From positions 1 to 40,919 of the forward strand of contig NZ_LMUU01000052.1 of assembly GCF_009765775.1 (NCBI RefSeq): DNA of 40,919 nucleotides, written 5' to 3'. Positions within the stretch are counted from its first letter, which is position 1. Each line of letters begins with the position of its first letter. Under the pieces are notes generated by a model. That model had not been told where the DNA came from, ran no database searches, and worked only from the letters and a program-made list of their open reading frames with translations. Below, one piece after another: positions 15,048 to 23,415 of the stretch. A program made the position numbers and the translations under genes. This stretch comes from Beijerinckia sp. L45 (GTDB lineage Bacteria > Pseudomonadota > Alphaproteobacteria > Rhizobiales > Beijerinckiaceae).

Positions 15048-15069
15048 CTTCTTCCGCAAGCGGGAGAAG
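15048..15069. repeat. single REP hairpin between tolA and tolB
   Basis: CTTCTTCCGC (15048-15057) and GCGGGAGAAG (15060-15069) form a ten-base stem with one mismatch around AA. It is the same hairpin type as the pair after tolB. Confidence 0.7.
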
Positions 15070-15111
15070 CAAAACGCCCCGCATTTCGTGCTCAATCAGG
15101 ATTGACCCTCG

Positions 15112-16440
15112 ATGACGCCATCGCTTTCCCGCCGCCAGCTGGCCGGCCTTCTCGCCAGCCTCGGCTCCGTTCCGATCATCGGAACGCCGCTGTTTTCGGC
15201 CTTCGCTCAGGAACGCTCGCTCGACGTACGCACCGGCGGCTCGTTCAAGCCGATCCCGATCGCCGTCACCCAGTTCGCCGGCGACGGTGGGGCTCAAGTC
15301 ACCTCGATCATCACCAACAATTTCAAGCGTTCGGTCTTCATCACTCCCGTCGATCGCGCCAGCTTTTCCCAGGAGGCCGGCAATCCCGATCAGGCGCCGA
15401 TGATGGACGCGTTCCGCGCGGTCAACGCGCAATATGTGGTGACCGGCCGCTCCAGCCGCGGCGGCGACGGCCGGGTGCAGACCGCATTCCGCCTCTGGGA
15501 CGTCTCGACCGGCGCGCAGGTGACCGGCCAGCAATATGCCACCGATGCCAACAACCTGCGACGCGTCGCCCACCTCGTCTCCGATGCGGTGTTCAGCAAG
15601 GTGACCGGCGAGAAGGGCTTTTTCGACACCCGTGTCGTCTTCATCGACGAGTCCGGTCCGGCCGAGCACCGCCGCAAGCGCCTCGCGATAATGGACCAGG
15701 ACGGGGCAGGGGTGCGCTACCTCACCCGCGGCGACGATCTCGTGGTGACGCCACGCTTTTCGCCGACCTCGCAGGACATCACCTACATGGCGTTCGGCAA
15801 CGCCAACCCCAAAGTGCTGTTCATGAACATCGAGACCGGCCAGAAGGAAGCCGTCGGCAATTTCCCCGGCATGACCTTCGCCCCGCGTTTCGCGCCCGAG
15901 GGCGAAAAAATCATCATGTCGCTGTCCGAAGGCTCGTCGTCGAACCTCTACACGATGGACCTGCAGTCCAAGGCGACGACGCGGCTCACCGACACGCAAG
16001 CGATCGACACCTCGCCGAGCTACGCGCCGGACGGCTCGCGCATCGCCTTCGAATCCGATCGCGGCGGCACCCAGCAGATCTACGTCATGGGAGCCGGCGG
16101 CGGGAGCGCGCAACGCATCTCGTTCGGCGATGGGCGCTATTCCACGCCGGTCTGGTCGCCGAAGGGCGACTACATCGCCTTCACCAAGCAGAGCAAGGGC
16201 GGCTTCGGCATCGGCGTGATGAAGCCCGACGGCAGCGGCGAACGCTTGCTCACCGAAGGTTTTCACAACGAAGGCCCGACCTGGGCGCCGAACGGCCTGT
16301 TCCTGATGTTCTTCCGCGATCCCGGCGGCGGGGGCGCCTCGCGCATCTTCATGACCGACGTGTTCGGCCGCGCCGAATTCGCGGTGCCGACGCCCACCTC
16401 GGCGTCGGATCCGGCGTGGAGCCCTCTGCTCAGCGCTTGA
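15112..16440 (+). CDS. tolB: TolB periplasmic beta-propeller protein
   Basis: Periplasmic partner of Pal and TolA; 442 residues, the usual length. The N-terminus [30 protein letters not shown] has twin arginines and a weak hydrophobic core ending at a FAQ-E cleavage site, so export by Tat rather than Sec is possible. The N-terminal D1 domain ([28 protein letters not shown]) is followed by a six-bladed propeller with repeats such as [57 protein letters not shown] and [15 protein letters not shown]. In relatives pal follows directly; here it does not, and the next genes are signalling proteins on the other strand. Confidence 0.96.
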   Translation: MTPSLSRRQLAGLLASLGSVPIIGTPLFSAFAQERSLDVRTGGSFKPIPIAVTQFAGDGGAQVTSIITNNFKRSVFITPVDRASFSQEAGNPDQAPMMDAFRAVNAQYVVTGRSSRGGDGRVQTAFRLWDVSTGAQVTGQQYATDANNLRRVAHLVSDAVFSKVTGEKGFFDTRVVFIDESGPAEHRRKRLAIMDQDGAGVRYLTRGDDLVVTPRFSPTSQDITYMAFGNANPKVLFMNIETGQKEAVGNFPGMTFAPRFAPEGEKIIMSLSEGSSSNLYTMDLQSKATTRLTDTQAIDTSPSYAPDGSRIAFESDRGGTQQIYVMGAGGGSAQRISFGDGRYSTPVWSPKGDYIAFTKQSKGGFGIGVMKPDGSGERLLTEGFHNEGPTWAPNGLFLMFFRDPGGGGASRIFMTDVFGRAEFAVPTPTSASDPAWSPLLSA

Positions 16441-16450
16441 TGCTCTTTCC

Positions 16451-16670
16451 CCTTCTCCCGCTTGCGGGAGAAGGTGTCGCGGCGAAGCCGTGACGGATGA
16501 GGGCGTCAGCCGTTGGGCTTCGCTGATCGGTAATGAACCGTACTCGATCGCCCATACAGCCATGAGCGCTAACGCGTCGGCGGGCAAACGACTCAGGAAT
16601 CCGGCTGCCGTTATCCCTCATCCGACCCTTGCTGACGCAAGGGCCACCTTCTCCCGCGAGCGGGAGAAGG
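16451..16670. repeat. REPIN-like element: two inverted REP hairpins after tolB
   Basis: Two perfect 11-bp stems of the same sequence, CCTTCTCCCGC/GCGGGAGAAGG, lie at 16451-16474 (loop TT) and 16647-16670 (loop GA). Inside them are inverted flanks (GACGGATGAGGG at 16492-16503 against CCCTCATCCGAC at 16616-16627). The central part shows no gene. Confidence 0.85.
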
Positions 16671-16681
16671 GAATCCAGCTG

Positions 16682-17746
16682 CTACGCCGGCACCGCCGCC
16701 GGGATCGACAGAATCACTCGGGTGCCGCGGTGCGTCGGATCGGATTCCGGCGTGGTCTGCAGGCTGGCGGCCATGGCTCGGACGATGCGCGCGCCGAGGC
16801 CCGTGCCCTTGGCGACGCTGCCGCTCTCGATGCCGACGCCGTCGTCTTCCACGATCAGCGACACCGCCTCGTCCCGCTGCTTCAGCGCGACCCGGATCTC
16901 GCCGGGCTGGCCTTCGGGATAGGCGTATTTATAGGCGTTTGTGACGAGCTCGGTCACGATGACGCCGAGCGACACCGCGCGGTCCGTCGCCATCTGGATC
17001 GGATCGCTGTCCAGCGTGATGGCGCGCTCGTGGCCGGACGACGTCATCGCGGCGCCGAGCTCCTCGATCAGCCCGGTCAGATAGGCGCCCATCTCGATGA
17101 CGCTGACGTCGTCGGACGTGTAGAGCCGGCGGTGGATCTGCGCGATGGCGCTGATGCGGACCTGCACGTCAGCCAGCGCGTTACGCGCCAGCGGCTGGTC
17201 CGCGCCGATCGCCTTCTGCTGCAGAAACACGAAAGAGGCGACCAGCGCCAGCGAGTTGGCAACACGGTGGTTGACCTCGCGCAGCAACGTCTCCGCCCGC
17301 TCACGCGCCTCGCGCATCTCGCGCTCGATGATGTCCTTGCGCCGCCGCATGCGATCCTGCTCGACCGCCGTTTCGATGGCGTTCTGCAGCAGTTCCATGA
17401 AGACGCCGTTGACGTCCTTGATGACGTAGTCGGCGGCCCCGGCCTTCAGCGCCGCGATGGCGATGCGCCCCTCGTCGCTGCCGCTGGCATAGATCACCGG
17501 CGGCGGATCGGGAAGAGCGCGGATTTCGTCGAGCACCTCGAGCCCCTCTTTACCGGGCATAAAGTGGTCGAGGGCGACGGCGTCGTAGGTTTCGGTCTTG
17601 AGGAGAGCCAAGCCCTCGTTGCCGCTTTGCGCCAAGGCAACGGCAAACCCCTGGCGCGTCAAAGTCCGTTGCACCAAGCGGCCCAGCGCGGGATCGTCAT
17701 CGATATAGAGGACGGATACGACCGCGGGCCGCTCGGGTTCTGTCAC
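16682..17746 (-). CDS. receiver-HisKA_2/HWE-type hybrid histidine kinase
   Basis: 354 residues. Residues 10-125 are a complete receiver: acidic pocket YIDDDP, phosphoacceptor Asp60 in DAVALDHFMPG, Lys110 in YVIKD. A short helix leads to a HisKA_2/HWE-type dimerisation domain with ETLLREVNHRVANSL (His160), then a catalytic domain with ELVTNAYKYAYPEG and VEDDGVGI. There is no membrane segment, so it is cytoplasmic and receives its signal through the receiver. It starts at a GTG overlapping the stop of the upstream receiver gene by four bases. No DNA-binding output domain is encoded in the operon, so the next partner is elsewhere. Confidence 0.92.
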   Translation of the reverse strand: MTEPERPAVVSVLYIDDDPALGRLVQRTLTRQGFAVALAQSGNEGLALLKTETYDAVALDHFMPGKEGLEVLDEIRALPDPPPVIYASGSDEGRIAIAALKAGAADYVIKDVNGVFMELLQNAIETAVEQDRMRRRKDIIEREMREARERAETLLREVNHRVANSLALVASFVFLQQKAIGADQPLARNALADVQVRISAIAQIHRRLYTSDDVSVIEMGAYLTGLIEELGAAMTSSGHERAITLDSDPIQMATDRAVSLGVIVTELVTNAYKYAYPEGQPGEIRVALKQRDEAVSLIVEDDGVGIESGSVAKGTGLGARIVRAMAASLQTTPESDPTHRGTRVILSIPAAVPA

Positions 17747-18168
17747 GGGACTTCTGGCACTTGCATGATGGAGAGGAACAGACCGAGCTGACGGATCGCC
17801 TGGGAAAAGGTTTCATACTCTACGGGCTTGGTAATGTAGACATTACAGCCGAGTGCATAGCAACGCTGGATTTCGCGCTGATCATCAGTGGTGGTCAGCA
17901 CGACGACCGGCGCGCGCTTCAGCTTCTCGTCGGCCTTGAGCTTTTCCAGGATGTCCGTGCCGCTCATGTCGGGCAGGTTGAGGTCGAGGAGAACCAGCAG
18001 CGGGCCGTTGTCGCGCACCTCGGGCTGGAACACGTGGCGCAACGCCGCCGTGCCGCTCTCGAAGTGGCGGATCTCGTTGTTGACGCCGGCGCGGCGGATG
18101 TTCTTTTCGATCAGGCGGGCATGGCCTGGATCGTCCTCGATCATGATGATGACGACGGGGTGACTCAT
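17743..18168 (-). CDS. stand-alone response-regulator receiver (Rcp1-like)
   Basis: A 141-residue single-domain receiver of the type found beside phytochrome-like kinases (Rcp1 family). The acidic pair is in IMIEDDPGHARLI, the phosphoacceptor Asp62 in LLVLLDLNLPDMSG, the conserved Thr in VVVLTTTDD, and the Lys in VYITKPVEYETF. With no output domain it probably works as a phosphotransfer shuttle. It overlaps both neighbours by four bases (ATGA on one side, GTGA on the other), so CHASE3 kinase, this receiver and the receiver-kinase should be made in fixed ratio and probably form a relay. Confidence 0.93.
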   Translation of the reverse strand: MSHPVVIIMIEDDPGHARLIEKNIRRAGVNNEIRHFESGTAALRHVFQPEVRDNGPLLVLLDLNLPDMSGTDILEKLKADEKLKRAPVVVLTTTDDQREIQRCYALGCNVYITKPVEYETFSQAIRQLGLFLSIMQVPEVP

Positions 18169-19688
18169 GAAACACGGTCCGAGTTGGAGAAGACGGCGGG
18201 TAGGGTAATCGTAAAGGTCGAGCCCTTTCCAAGCTCCGACGTCACGGCGATGTTGCCGCCAAGTCGGCGCGTCAGATTCCGCACATGGGCGAGGCCGATG
18301 CCTTCGCCCGGCTTATCCTGTTCCCCGGAACGGCGGAACAGCTCGAAGATGCGTTCGAAGTCTTTTTTGTCGATTCCGCGCCCGTTATCCGCGATTTCGT
18401 AGCGCACGAAGCTTCCAATCGTCTTGCCGCGCACTTCGATGCGGCCGGGACGCCCGGGAAACAGGTATTTTGTTGCGTTCTCTATGAGGTTGCCGAAAAC
18501 CTGCTCGATCGCCAGACGGTCGCTGACCAGGGTCGGCAGGTCGTCCTGAACGGTGAGTTCGGCCTCGCCTTCGGCAAGCTGGTGCGACAGGCTTTCGCGC
18601 TGTGCGACGACGAGATCCTTCAGTTCGATGGTCTGCGGCGTGAGAACGCGACGACCTTCCCGCGACAGTTTGAGGATGGCGTTGATGAGCCGGTCCATCT
18701 TCGACGTCGAGCTGCGGATAAAGCCGAGCGCTTCCGGAAGGTCGGTCTCGATCGCGGCGCGGCGGTCCATCGTCACGAGGTCCGGCGCGCGCGCCTCGAC
18801 CTCCTTGAGGAAATCCATGATGTCGGTGCGAACGGCTTCGAGCTCGCTGGTGAACCCCATCACGTTGACGAGGGGCGCGCGAAGATCATGGCTGACGATG
18901 TAGGCGAAGCGCTGGATCTCCTCGTTGGCAGCCTGGAGATCGGCGATCCGCGCCTGAACGATGCCCTCGAGATTGTCGTTGGTCTCCCGCATCGCCTCCT
19001 GTGCGCCCTGCAGTTCCAGAACGTTGCGGCGCGTCGACAGGATCGTCAGGACCCCCAATAGGATGACGAGGATAATACCGCCCAGACTGAACCAGCCGAG
19101 CATGTCGCCGTAGACCCGCGTCTGCGCATTCTCCGCGCCGATCATCTGGGTTTCGTCATCCTGGATCTCGCCGACACGCCGACGGATCTCCGTCATATAA
19201 TTGTTGCCGGAATTATTTTTGACGACTGCCAGCGCGCCTGGCACGTCGCCGCTCTCGTTGAGGGTAACCGTGCGGGCCAGTTCCCCGAGCTTGGCAGAGA
19301 CGAGGGTCCGCAAATTGCCGATCGTCGCCATTTCGGCGGCATTGCCCCGCGCCAGATTTTCAAGATCGTCGAGAGCGGCGGGCGCATTGTCGGCGCCGTC
19401 GTGATAGGGCGTGAGGTAGCTGCGGTCGTTGGTCAGAAGATAGCCGCGCTGGCCGGTTTCGGCATCCTGCACGAGCGTCAGCAACAGATAGGCCGAGGAC
19501 CGCACCTTGAGCGTGTGGGAGACCAGCAGGTTGTAGTTCCGGCTGCTGAGCCCGATCCAGATCGTTGCCGCCGCCACGCCAAGCAGCACGAGGAATCCGG
19601 CAATGACCGGCAGCAGGCGCTGCCCGGTCAGCGTTAGGCGCGGCCGCTTGTTCAACAGTTCGGCGGTCGCGACGCGTGTTGAAGGCAA
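18165..19688 (-). CDS. CHASE3-domain sensor histidine kinase
   Basis: 507 residues. TM1 spans about 27-47 and TM2 about 198-219, enclosing a periplasmic CHASE3 domain with the signature QDAETGQRGYLLTNDRSYL (74-92). A coiled coil follows, then the HisKA domain FAYIVSHDLRAPLVN (His267) and an intact catalytic domain (NLIENATKYLF, ADNGRGID, GEGIGLAHVRNL). The kinase core is of the bacteriophytochrome/Cph1 type usually paired with Rcp1-like receivers. It appears to start at TTG (19688) with GGAG eight bases upstream; no ATG occurs before the first membrane helix. Its ligand is unknown. It is the first gene of a three-gene operon with four-base overlaps. Confidence 0.92.
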   Translation of the reverse strand: MPSTRVATAELLNKRPRLTLTGQRLLPVIAGFLVLLGVAAATIWIGLSSRNYNLLVSHTLKVRSSAYLLLTLVQDAETGQRGYLLTNDRSYLTPYHDGADNAPAALDDLENLARGNAAEMATIGNLRTLVSAKLGELARTVTLNESGDVPGALAVVKNNSGNNYMTEIRRRVGEIQDDETQMIGAENAQTRVYGDMLGWFSLGGIILVILLGVLTILSTRRNVLELQGAQEAMRETNDNLEGIVQARIADLQAANEEIQRFAYIVSHDLRAPLVNVMGFTSELEAVRTDIMDFLKEVEARAPDLVTMDRRAAIETDLPEALGFIRSSTSKMDRLINAILKLSREGRRVLTPQTIELKDLVVAQRESLSHQLAEGEAELTVQDDLPTLVSDRLAIEQVFGNLIENATKYLFPGRPGRIEVRGKTIGSFVRYEIADNGRGIDKKDFERIFELFRRSGEQDKPGEGIGLAHVRNLTRRLGGNIAVTSELGKGSTFTITLPAVFSNSDRVS

Positions 19689-19975
19689 ACGAAAACTCCG
19701 GGTGAGAAGGCTTTAGCGCGCGTGGCGAGCGGGCAAAATCGCCCGAGCGACGTGTTTTCAGCTTAAATCAAGAAGTTGAGGCACGGTCCAGAAGCAGGCA
19801 CCGCTTTCCGTAGTAGACGGGCGCCGCGTCGACCATCGCGTCTGTAAATGGCCCACCGTCAGCATTAGGAAAGCCTATGGGAAGAGATTTCGACAATTTG
19901 GCTTCGGCATCGCGCCCTTTCACGGTGCAAAACGGCGATCTATAGGGAATGCTGGGTGCGACGGGGGATATCGAC

Positions 19976-20788
19976 GTGGAAACCGACATGCGGCTGGTAG
20001 TGGTCGGGGCAGCAGGCCGCATGGGACGCGCCCTGGTACGGCTGATCGAAGAAACGCCGGGTGCCGTGCTTTGCGGCGCTCTGGAACGCGAGGGATCGCC
20101 GTCGCTCGGTGAGGACGCAGGCCTCCTGGCTGGCTGTCAAAAAGCCAATGTCGCGATTTCGGACGACGCTCTATCGCTCATCGTCGAAGCCGACGGGATT
20201 CTCGACTTCTCGAGCCCGGCGACATCGGTCGTGCTGGCGGGTCTCGCCGCGCAGGCGCGGATCGTCCACGTCATCGGGACGACGGGCTTCGCCGCCGCCG
20301 ATCTCGCCAAACTCACAGCCGCCGCACGCCACGCCACGATTGTCCGATCCGGCAACATGAGCCTCGGGGTGAACCTGCTTGCCGGCCTGGCGCGGCAGGC
20401 GGCCAAGGCGCTCGGTGAAAGCTTCGATATCGAGATCGTCGAAATGCATCACCGCATGAAGGTGGACGCCCCCTCCGGCACCGCGCTGCTCCTTGGCGAA
20501 GCGGCGGCAGACGGCCTCGGCGTCTCGCTCGATACCCATGCCGTCCGTGGGCGTGACGGTGTCACCGGGGCCCGCATCAACGGCACCATCGGCTTCGCGG
20601 CCCTGCGCGGCGGGACCGTCGTCGGCGACCACAGTGTCGTCTTCGCCGGCGAGGGCGAGCGCATCGAACTCACCCATCGCGCGGAGGATCGCGCGATTTT
20701 TGCACGCGGCGCCCTCAAGGCGGCCCTTTGGGCTCGCGGGCGCAAACCCGGCCTCTATTCTATGGCCAACGTGTTGGGCCTGGACTAG
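19976..20788 (+). CDS. dapB: 4-hydroxy-tetrahydrodipicolinate reductase
   Basis: Lysine and diaminopimelate pathway enzyme: reduces hydroxy-tetrahydrodipicolinate with NAD(P)H. The 270 residues include the nucleotide-binding [14 protein letters not shown] at 8-21, the catalytic [16 protein letters not shown] with His158/His159 and Lys162, and the C-terminal [14 protein letters not shown]. Three starts are in frame (19949 ATG, 19976 GTG, 19988 ATG). I prefer GTG 19976 because GGGGA lies seven bases upstream and the resulting [11 protein letters not shown]-terminus matches relatives. It is followed 75 bp later by gpmA on the same strand. Confidence 0.95.
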   Translation: METDMRLVVVGAAGRMGRALVRLIEETPGAVLCGALEREGSPSLGEDAGLLAGCQKANVAISDDALSLIVEADGILDFSSPATSVVLAGLAAQARIVHVIGTTGFAAADLAKLTAAARHATIVRSGNMSLGVNLLAGLARQAAKALGESFDIEIVEMHHRMKVDAPSGTALLLGEAAADGLGVSLDTHAVRGRDGVTGARINGTIGFAALRGGTVVGDHSVVFAGEGERIELTHRAEDRAIFARGALKAALWARGRKPGLYSMANVLGLD

Positions 20789-20862
20789 AGGGTGCTTGTA
20801 GCGACAAACATCTCCGCGGCACGGTTCTGGGCCGCGGCCAACTCCACAAAAAGGCTTTCTTG

Positions 20863-21498
20863 ATGGATCGCGTGCTCGTTCTCCTGCGCCATGGCCAGAG
20901 CGAATGGAATCTGAAAAACCTCTTCACCGGCTGGCGCAACCCGCCGTTGACGCAGCTCGGCATCGACGAGGCGCGCGCCGCGGGTCTGGCCCTTCGAACG
21001 AGCGGCATCGTCTTCGAGAAGGCCTTCGTCTCGGAGCTGACGCGAGCCCAGGACACATACGACATCGCCATGGCGGCGATGGGTCAGTCCGCGCTGCAGC
21101 CGACCGCCAACATCGCCTTGAACGAGCGCAGTTACGGCGAGCTATCCGGCCTCAACAAGGACGAGGCGCGGGCCAAGTGGGGCGAACACCAGGTGAACAT
21201 CTGGCGCCGCTCCTACGAGACACCCCCGCCCGGAGGCGAGAGCCTGCGTGATACCGTGGCGCGCACCGTGCCGTACTACGTCCAGGCGATCCTGCCCTGC
21301 GTGTTGCGCGGCGAAGCGACCATCGTCGCGGCGCATGGCAACAGCTTGCGTGCGCTTGCAATGGTCCTCGACCAGCTGACGCCGAAAACCATTCCGACGA
21401 TGGAAATCGCGACCGGCGTGCCGATCGTCTATCGCCTCGGCCCGGATGGACTCGTCATCTCGAAAGAAATCATGGCGACGGAGCTGAGCCAGACCTGA
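20863..21498 (+). CDS. gpmA: 2,3-bisphosphoglycerate-dependent phosphoglycerate mutase
   Basis: Interconverts 3- and 2-phosphoglycerate in glycolysis and gluconeogenesis. The 211 residues contain the phosphohistidine motif [10 protein letters not shown] (His10), [11 protein letters not shown] with the acid Glu88, and the second catalytic histidine in [10 protein letters not shown]. The protein is shorter than the enterobacterial enzyme (about 250), as is normal in alphaproteobacteria. The ATG at 20863 gives the expected N-terminus. It probably forms an operon with dapB. It converges on hemJ; a CCTGACC/GGTCAGG hairpin (21494-21513) lies across its stop codon but has no T-tract. Confidence 0.95.
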   Translation: MDRVLVLLRHGQSEWNLKNLFTGWRNPPLTQLGIDEARAAGLALRTSGIVFEKAFVSELTRAQDTYDIAMAAMGQSALQPTANIALNERSYGELSGLNKDEARAKWGEHQVNIWRRSYETPPPGGESLRDTVARTVPYYVQAILPCVLRGEATIVAAHGNSLRALAMVLDQLTPKTIPTMEIATGVPIVYRLGPDGLVISKEIMATELSQT

Positions 21499-21526
21499 CC
21501 GACATGGGTCAGGCTGCCGTGAGGTC

Positions 21527-21961
21527 CTAAAACGGCTTCACGACCACCAAGATCACGATGCCGATCAGCAGTATGGTCGGCACTTCGTTGATGATGCGGA
21601 AGAATTTTGCGTCGCGCGTGCTCTTGCCGACCGCAAGGCGCTTGCGCTCGGCGGCGAGATAGCCGTGCAACCCGCTCAGTAGTACCACCAAAAGCAGCTT
21701 GCCGTGAAGCCAGCCGTGGCCGGGCGTCCTGAACCAATCGCCCTGGATCGCCAGCGTCAGGCCGGTAATCCAGGTCACCAGCATGGCCGGCAGCATGATG
21801 AAACGCTGCAGCCGCTTTTCCATCGTTGCGAAGGTCAGGGCCTGCGGCGAGTCTGCGGGAACGCCGACGTGATAAACGAACAGGCGGGGCAGGTAGAGCA
21901 TGCCGACCATCCAGGAGATGATGGCGAGCACGTGCAGGGCCTTGATCCAGAGGTAGGTCAT
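21527..21961 (-). CDS. hemJ: protoporphyrinogen IX oxidase HemJ
   Basis: Inner-membrane enzyme (UPF0093) that oxidises protoporphyrinogen IX to protoporphyrin IX, the oxygen-independent route used in most alphaproteobacteria. The 144 residues have four membrane helices; the N-terminal LWIKALHVLAIISWMVGMLYLPRLFVYH carries the conserved His10 (haem ligand), and the mid-protein GWLHGKLLLV the conserved His/Lys. It begins nine bases after the hemE stop on the same strand, so hemE-hemJ form an operon making two nearby steps of haem synthesis. Convergent with gpmA. Confidence 0.95.
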   Translation of the reverse strand: MTYLWIKALHVLAIISWMVGMLYLPRLFVYHVGVPADSPQALTFATMEKRLQRFIMLPAMLVTWITGLTLAIQGDWFRTPGHGWLHGKLLLVVLLSGLHGYLAAERKRLAVGKSTRDAKFFRIINEVPTILLIGIVILVVVKPF

Positions 21962-21970
21962 CGCGGGGTC

Positions 21971-23023
21971 CTAGAACGGCTGATCCCGGCGGACGAGCTC
22001 CACCAGACGCTCGACATGAGCTATCGGCGTTTCCGGCAGAATGCCATGGCCGAGATTGAAAATATGCGGCCTGTGGCGAAACGCGGCGAGGATGCGCGTG
22101 ACCGCTTCCTCCAACGCTTCGCCGCCGGCGATCAACGCCAGCGGATCGAGGTTGCCCTGGAGCACAGTGGTCTTCGGCAGGGTCGCCGCCCAGTCCGGAT
22201 CGACCGAGGTGTCGATGCCTAGCGCATCGGCATCGGTGGCATCCTTCAGTTCCAGCAGCCGCGGGCCGGCGCCACGGGCGAAGACGATGATGGGGATGGC
22301 GGGGTAGCGCGCCTTCACGCCGGCGACGATCGCGGCGATCGGCGAGACGCACCAGCGGTCGAACTCGCCGGTCGGCAGAACGCCGGCCCAGGTGTCGAAA
22401 ATCTGGATCGCATCGACGCCGGCTTCGATCTGCCGCTTGAGATAGTCGATCGAGGCCACGACCAGCCGGTCGATGATGCGCTGGAACAGGGCTGGGTGGC
22501 GATAGGCGAACAGCCTGGCCGGCGCCTGGTCGGGCGTGCCCCGTCCCGCGATCATATAGCTCGCGACCGTCCAGGGAGCCCCGCAGAAGCCGATGAGCGG
22601 CGTATCTTTCGGCAAGTCCTGCTTGAGGCGGCTGACCGTCTCGAACACCGGGTACAGCCGATCGAGGTTGATCGTCTCGCGAAGCCTTGTGACCCCGGCT
22701 TCATCGCTGATCGGGGTAAGGCGAGGGCCTTCGCCGCTTTCGAAACTGACGTGCTGTCCCAGAGCATCGGGAATCACGAGGATATCGCTGAAAAGGATGG
22801 CCGCATCGAAGCCGAACCGGCGGATCGGCTGCAGCGTCGCCTCGACGGTCGACTTCGGATCGTAGCAGAAGTCGAGGAAGGACGCGGCTTGCGACCGGAT
22901 CGCCCGGTATTCCGGGAGGTAGCGACCGGCCTGGCGCATCAGCCAAAGAGGTGGCGGCCAGACAGGCTCGCCCGAGAGGGCGCGTAGGAACTTTGGCTTG
23001 GTGGATCGCGTTTCCTCGACCAA
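21971..23023 (-). CDS. hemE: uroporphyrinogen decarboxylase
   Basis: Converts uroporphyrinogen III to coproporphyrinogen III in haem synthesis. The 350 residues carry both family signatures: LWLMRQAGRYLPEYR (27-40, with substrate arginines) and GFCGAPWTVASYM, plus the catalytic aspartate in FSDILVIPDALG. The start is TTG at 23023 with AAGGA about ten bases upstream; no ATG or GTG occurs before the first conserved block. Its 5' end abuts an AT-rich tract of the presumed replication origin. In Caulobacter and Rickettsia hemE also flanks the origin, with the same orientation away from it. Confidence 0.97.
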   Translation of the reverse strand: MVEETRSTKPKFLRALSGEPVWPPPLWLMRQAGRYLPEYRAIRSQAASFLDFCYDPKSTVEATLQPIRRFGFDAAILFSDILVIPDALGQHVSFESGEGPRLTPISDEAGVTRLRETINLDRLYPVFETVSRLKQDLPKDTPLIGFCGAPWTVASYMIAGRGTPDQAPARLFAYRHPALFQRIIDRLVVASIDYLKRQIEAGVDAIQIFDTWAGVLPTGEFDRWCVSPIAAIVAGVKARYPAIPIIVFARGAGPRLLELKDATDADALGIDTSVDPDWAATLPKTTVLQGNLDPLALIAGGEALEEAVTRILAAFRHRPHIFNLGHGILPETPIAHVERLVELVRRDQPF

Positions 23024-23131
23024 ATCTAATAAATCCTTCTAAGAGAAATCTTCTTTTATTTCTTATTGGCGGTGGATTAGAGCCTTCCGCGCCAACGCAC
23101 AATCGCCAAGCCCGTTCGGCAGTTACGAGTC

Positions 23132-23140
23132 TTATGCACA
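23132..23140 (+). promoter_or_regulatory. DnaA box
   Basis: TTATGCACA fits TTATNCACA exactly. It directly follows a GAGTC (GANTC) site at 23127-23131, so methylation state and DnaA binding could affect each other. Confidence 0.75.
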
Positions 23141-23163
23141 GCCCCGGGAGAGGGAAAAAGGGC

Positions 23164-23178
23164 TTAAGACTCCGTTAG
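23164..23178 (+). promoter_or_regulatory. CtrA-type site with GANTC in its spacer
   Basis: TTAA-N7-TTAG, one base off TTAA-N7-TTAA. The seven-base spacer begins with GACTC, a CcrM methylation site. Confidence 0.6.
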
Positions 23179-23223
23179 GTTTTTCAAAGGCCTCTGTCGT
23201 TTCGAGCCCACAAAGAGATATCG

Positions 23224-23239
23224 TTAACGACTTGTTAAC
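23224..23239 (+). promoter_or_regulatory. perfect CtrA binding site
   Basis: TTAACGACTTGTTAAC has two TTAA halves exactly seven bases apart, the full CtrA consensus. In Caulobacter, CtrA binding in the origin blocks initiation. Confidence 0.75.
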
Positions 23240-23415
23240 AGTTTCCCGGCGCCGGGATGGAGTCTGTTCGCTGCCCCGCCCCTGTTGACGGTTTTGGACC
23301 GCTCAAGGTCGCGTTGACGCCAAGGGTTCGGACAGGGCACGTTGTCCACCATCGTCCCCAGGTTTCCCCATCTCCCGACCGAGCGTCTCTTTGAAGCGCG
23401 CAGCGAGCTCCAGCG

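Larger units (their letters stand above)
23024..23415. other. probable chromosomal origin of replication (oriC), hemE-ppsR spacer
   Basis: This 392-bp gene-free spacer lies where Caulobacter Cori and the Rickettsia origin lie, between hemE and the RP001/UPF0085 gene. Seen directly: an AT-rich tract at 23024-23067 (9 G/C of 44, in a very GC-rich window) suited to unwinding; a perfect DnaA box TTATGCACA at 23132-23140 and a weaker TTGTCCACC at 23342-23350; CtrA-type sites at 23164-23178 and 23224-23239; GANTC sites at 23127, 23168 and 23260; and a 14-bp palindrome TCCCGGCGCCGGGA at 23244-23257. Only one DnaA box is perfect, as is common for alphaproteobacterial origins. GC skew or marker frequency would settle it. 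Confidence 0.8.

Noticed and set aside
15004-16587. 527-codon open frame opposite tolB
   Set aside because: tolB on the plus strand is clearly coding (propeller repeats). The antisense frame is Arg/Ala/Gly-rich without motifs, typical of GC-rich shadow frames.
21494-21513. CCTGACC/GGTCAGG hairpin with a six-base loop as an ANTAR target
   Set aside because: Loop GACATG lacks A1 and the paired second hairpin, and it straddles the gpmA stop. A weak terminator is more likely.
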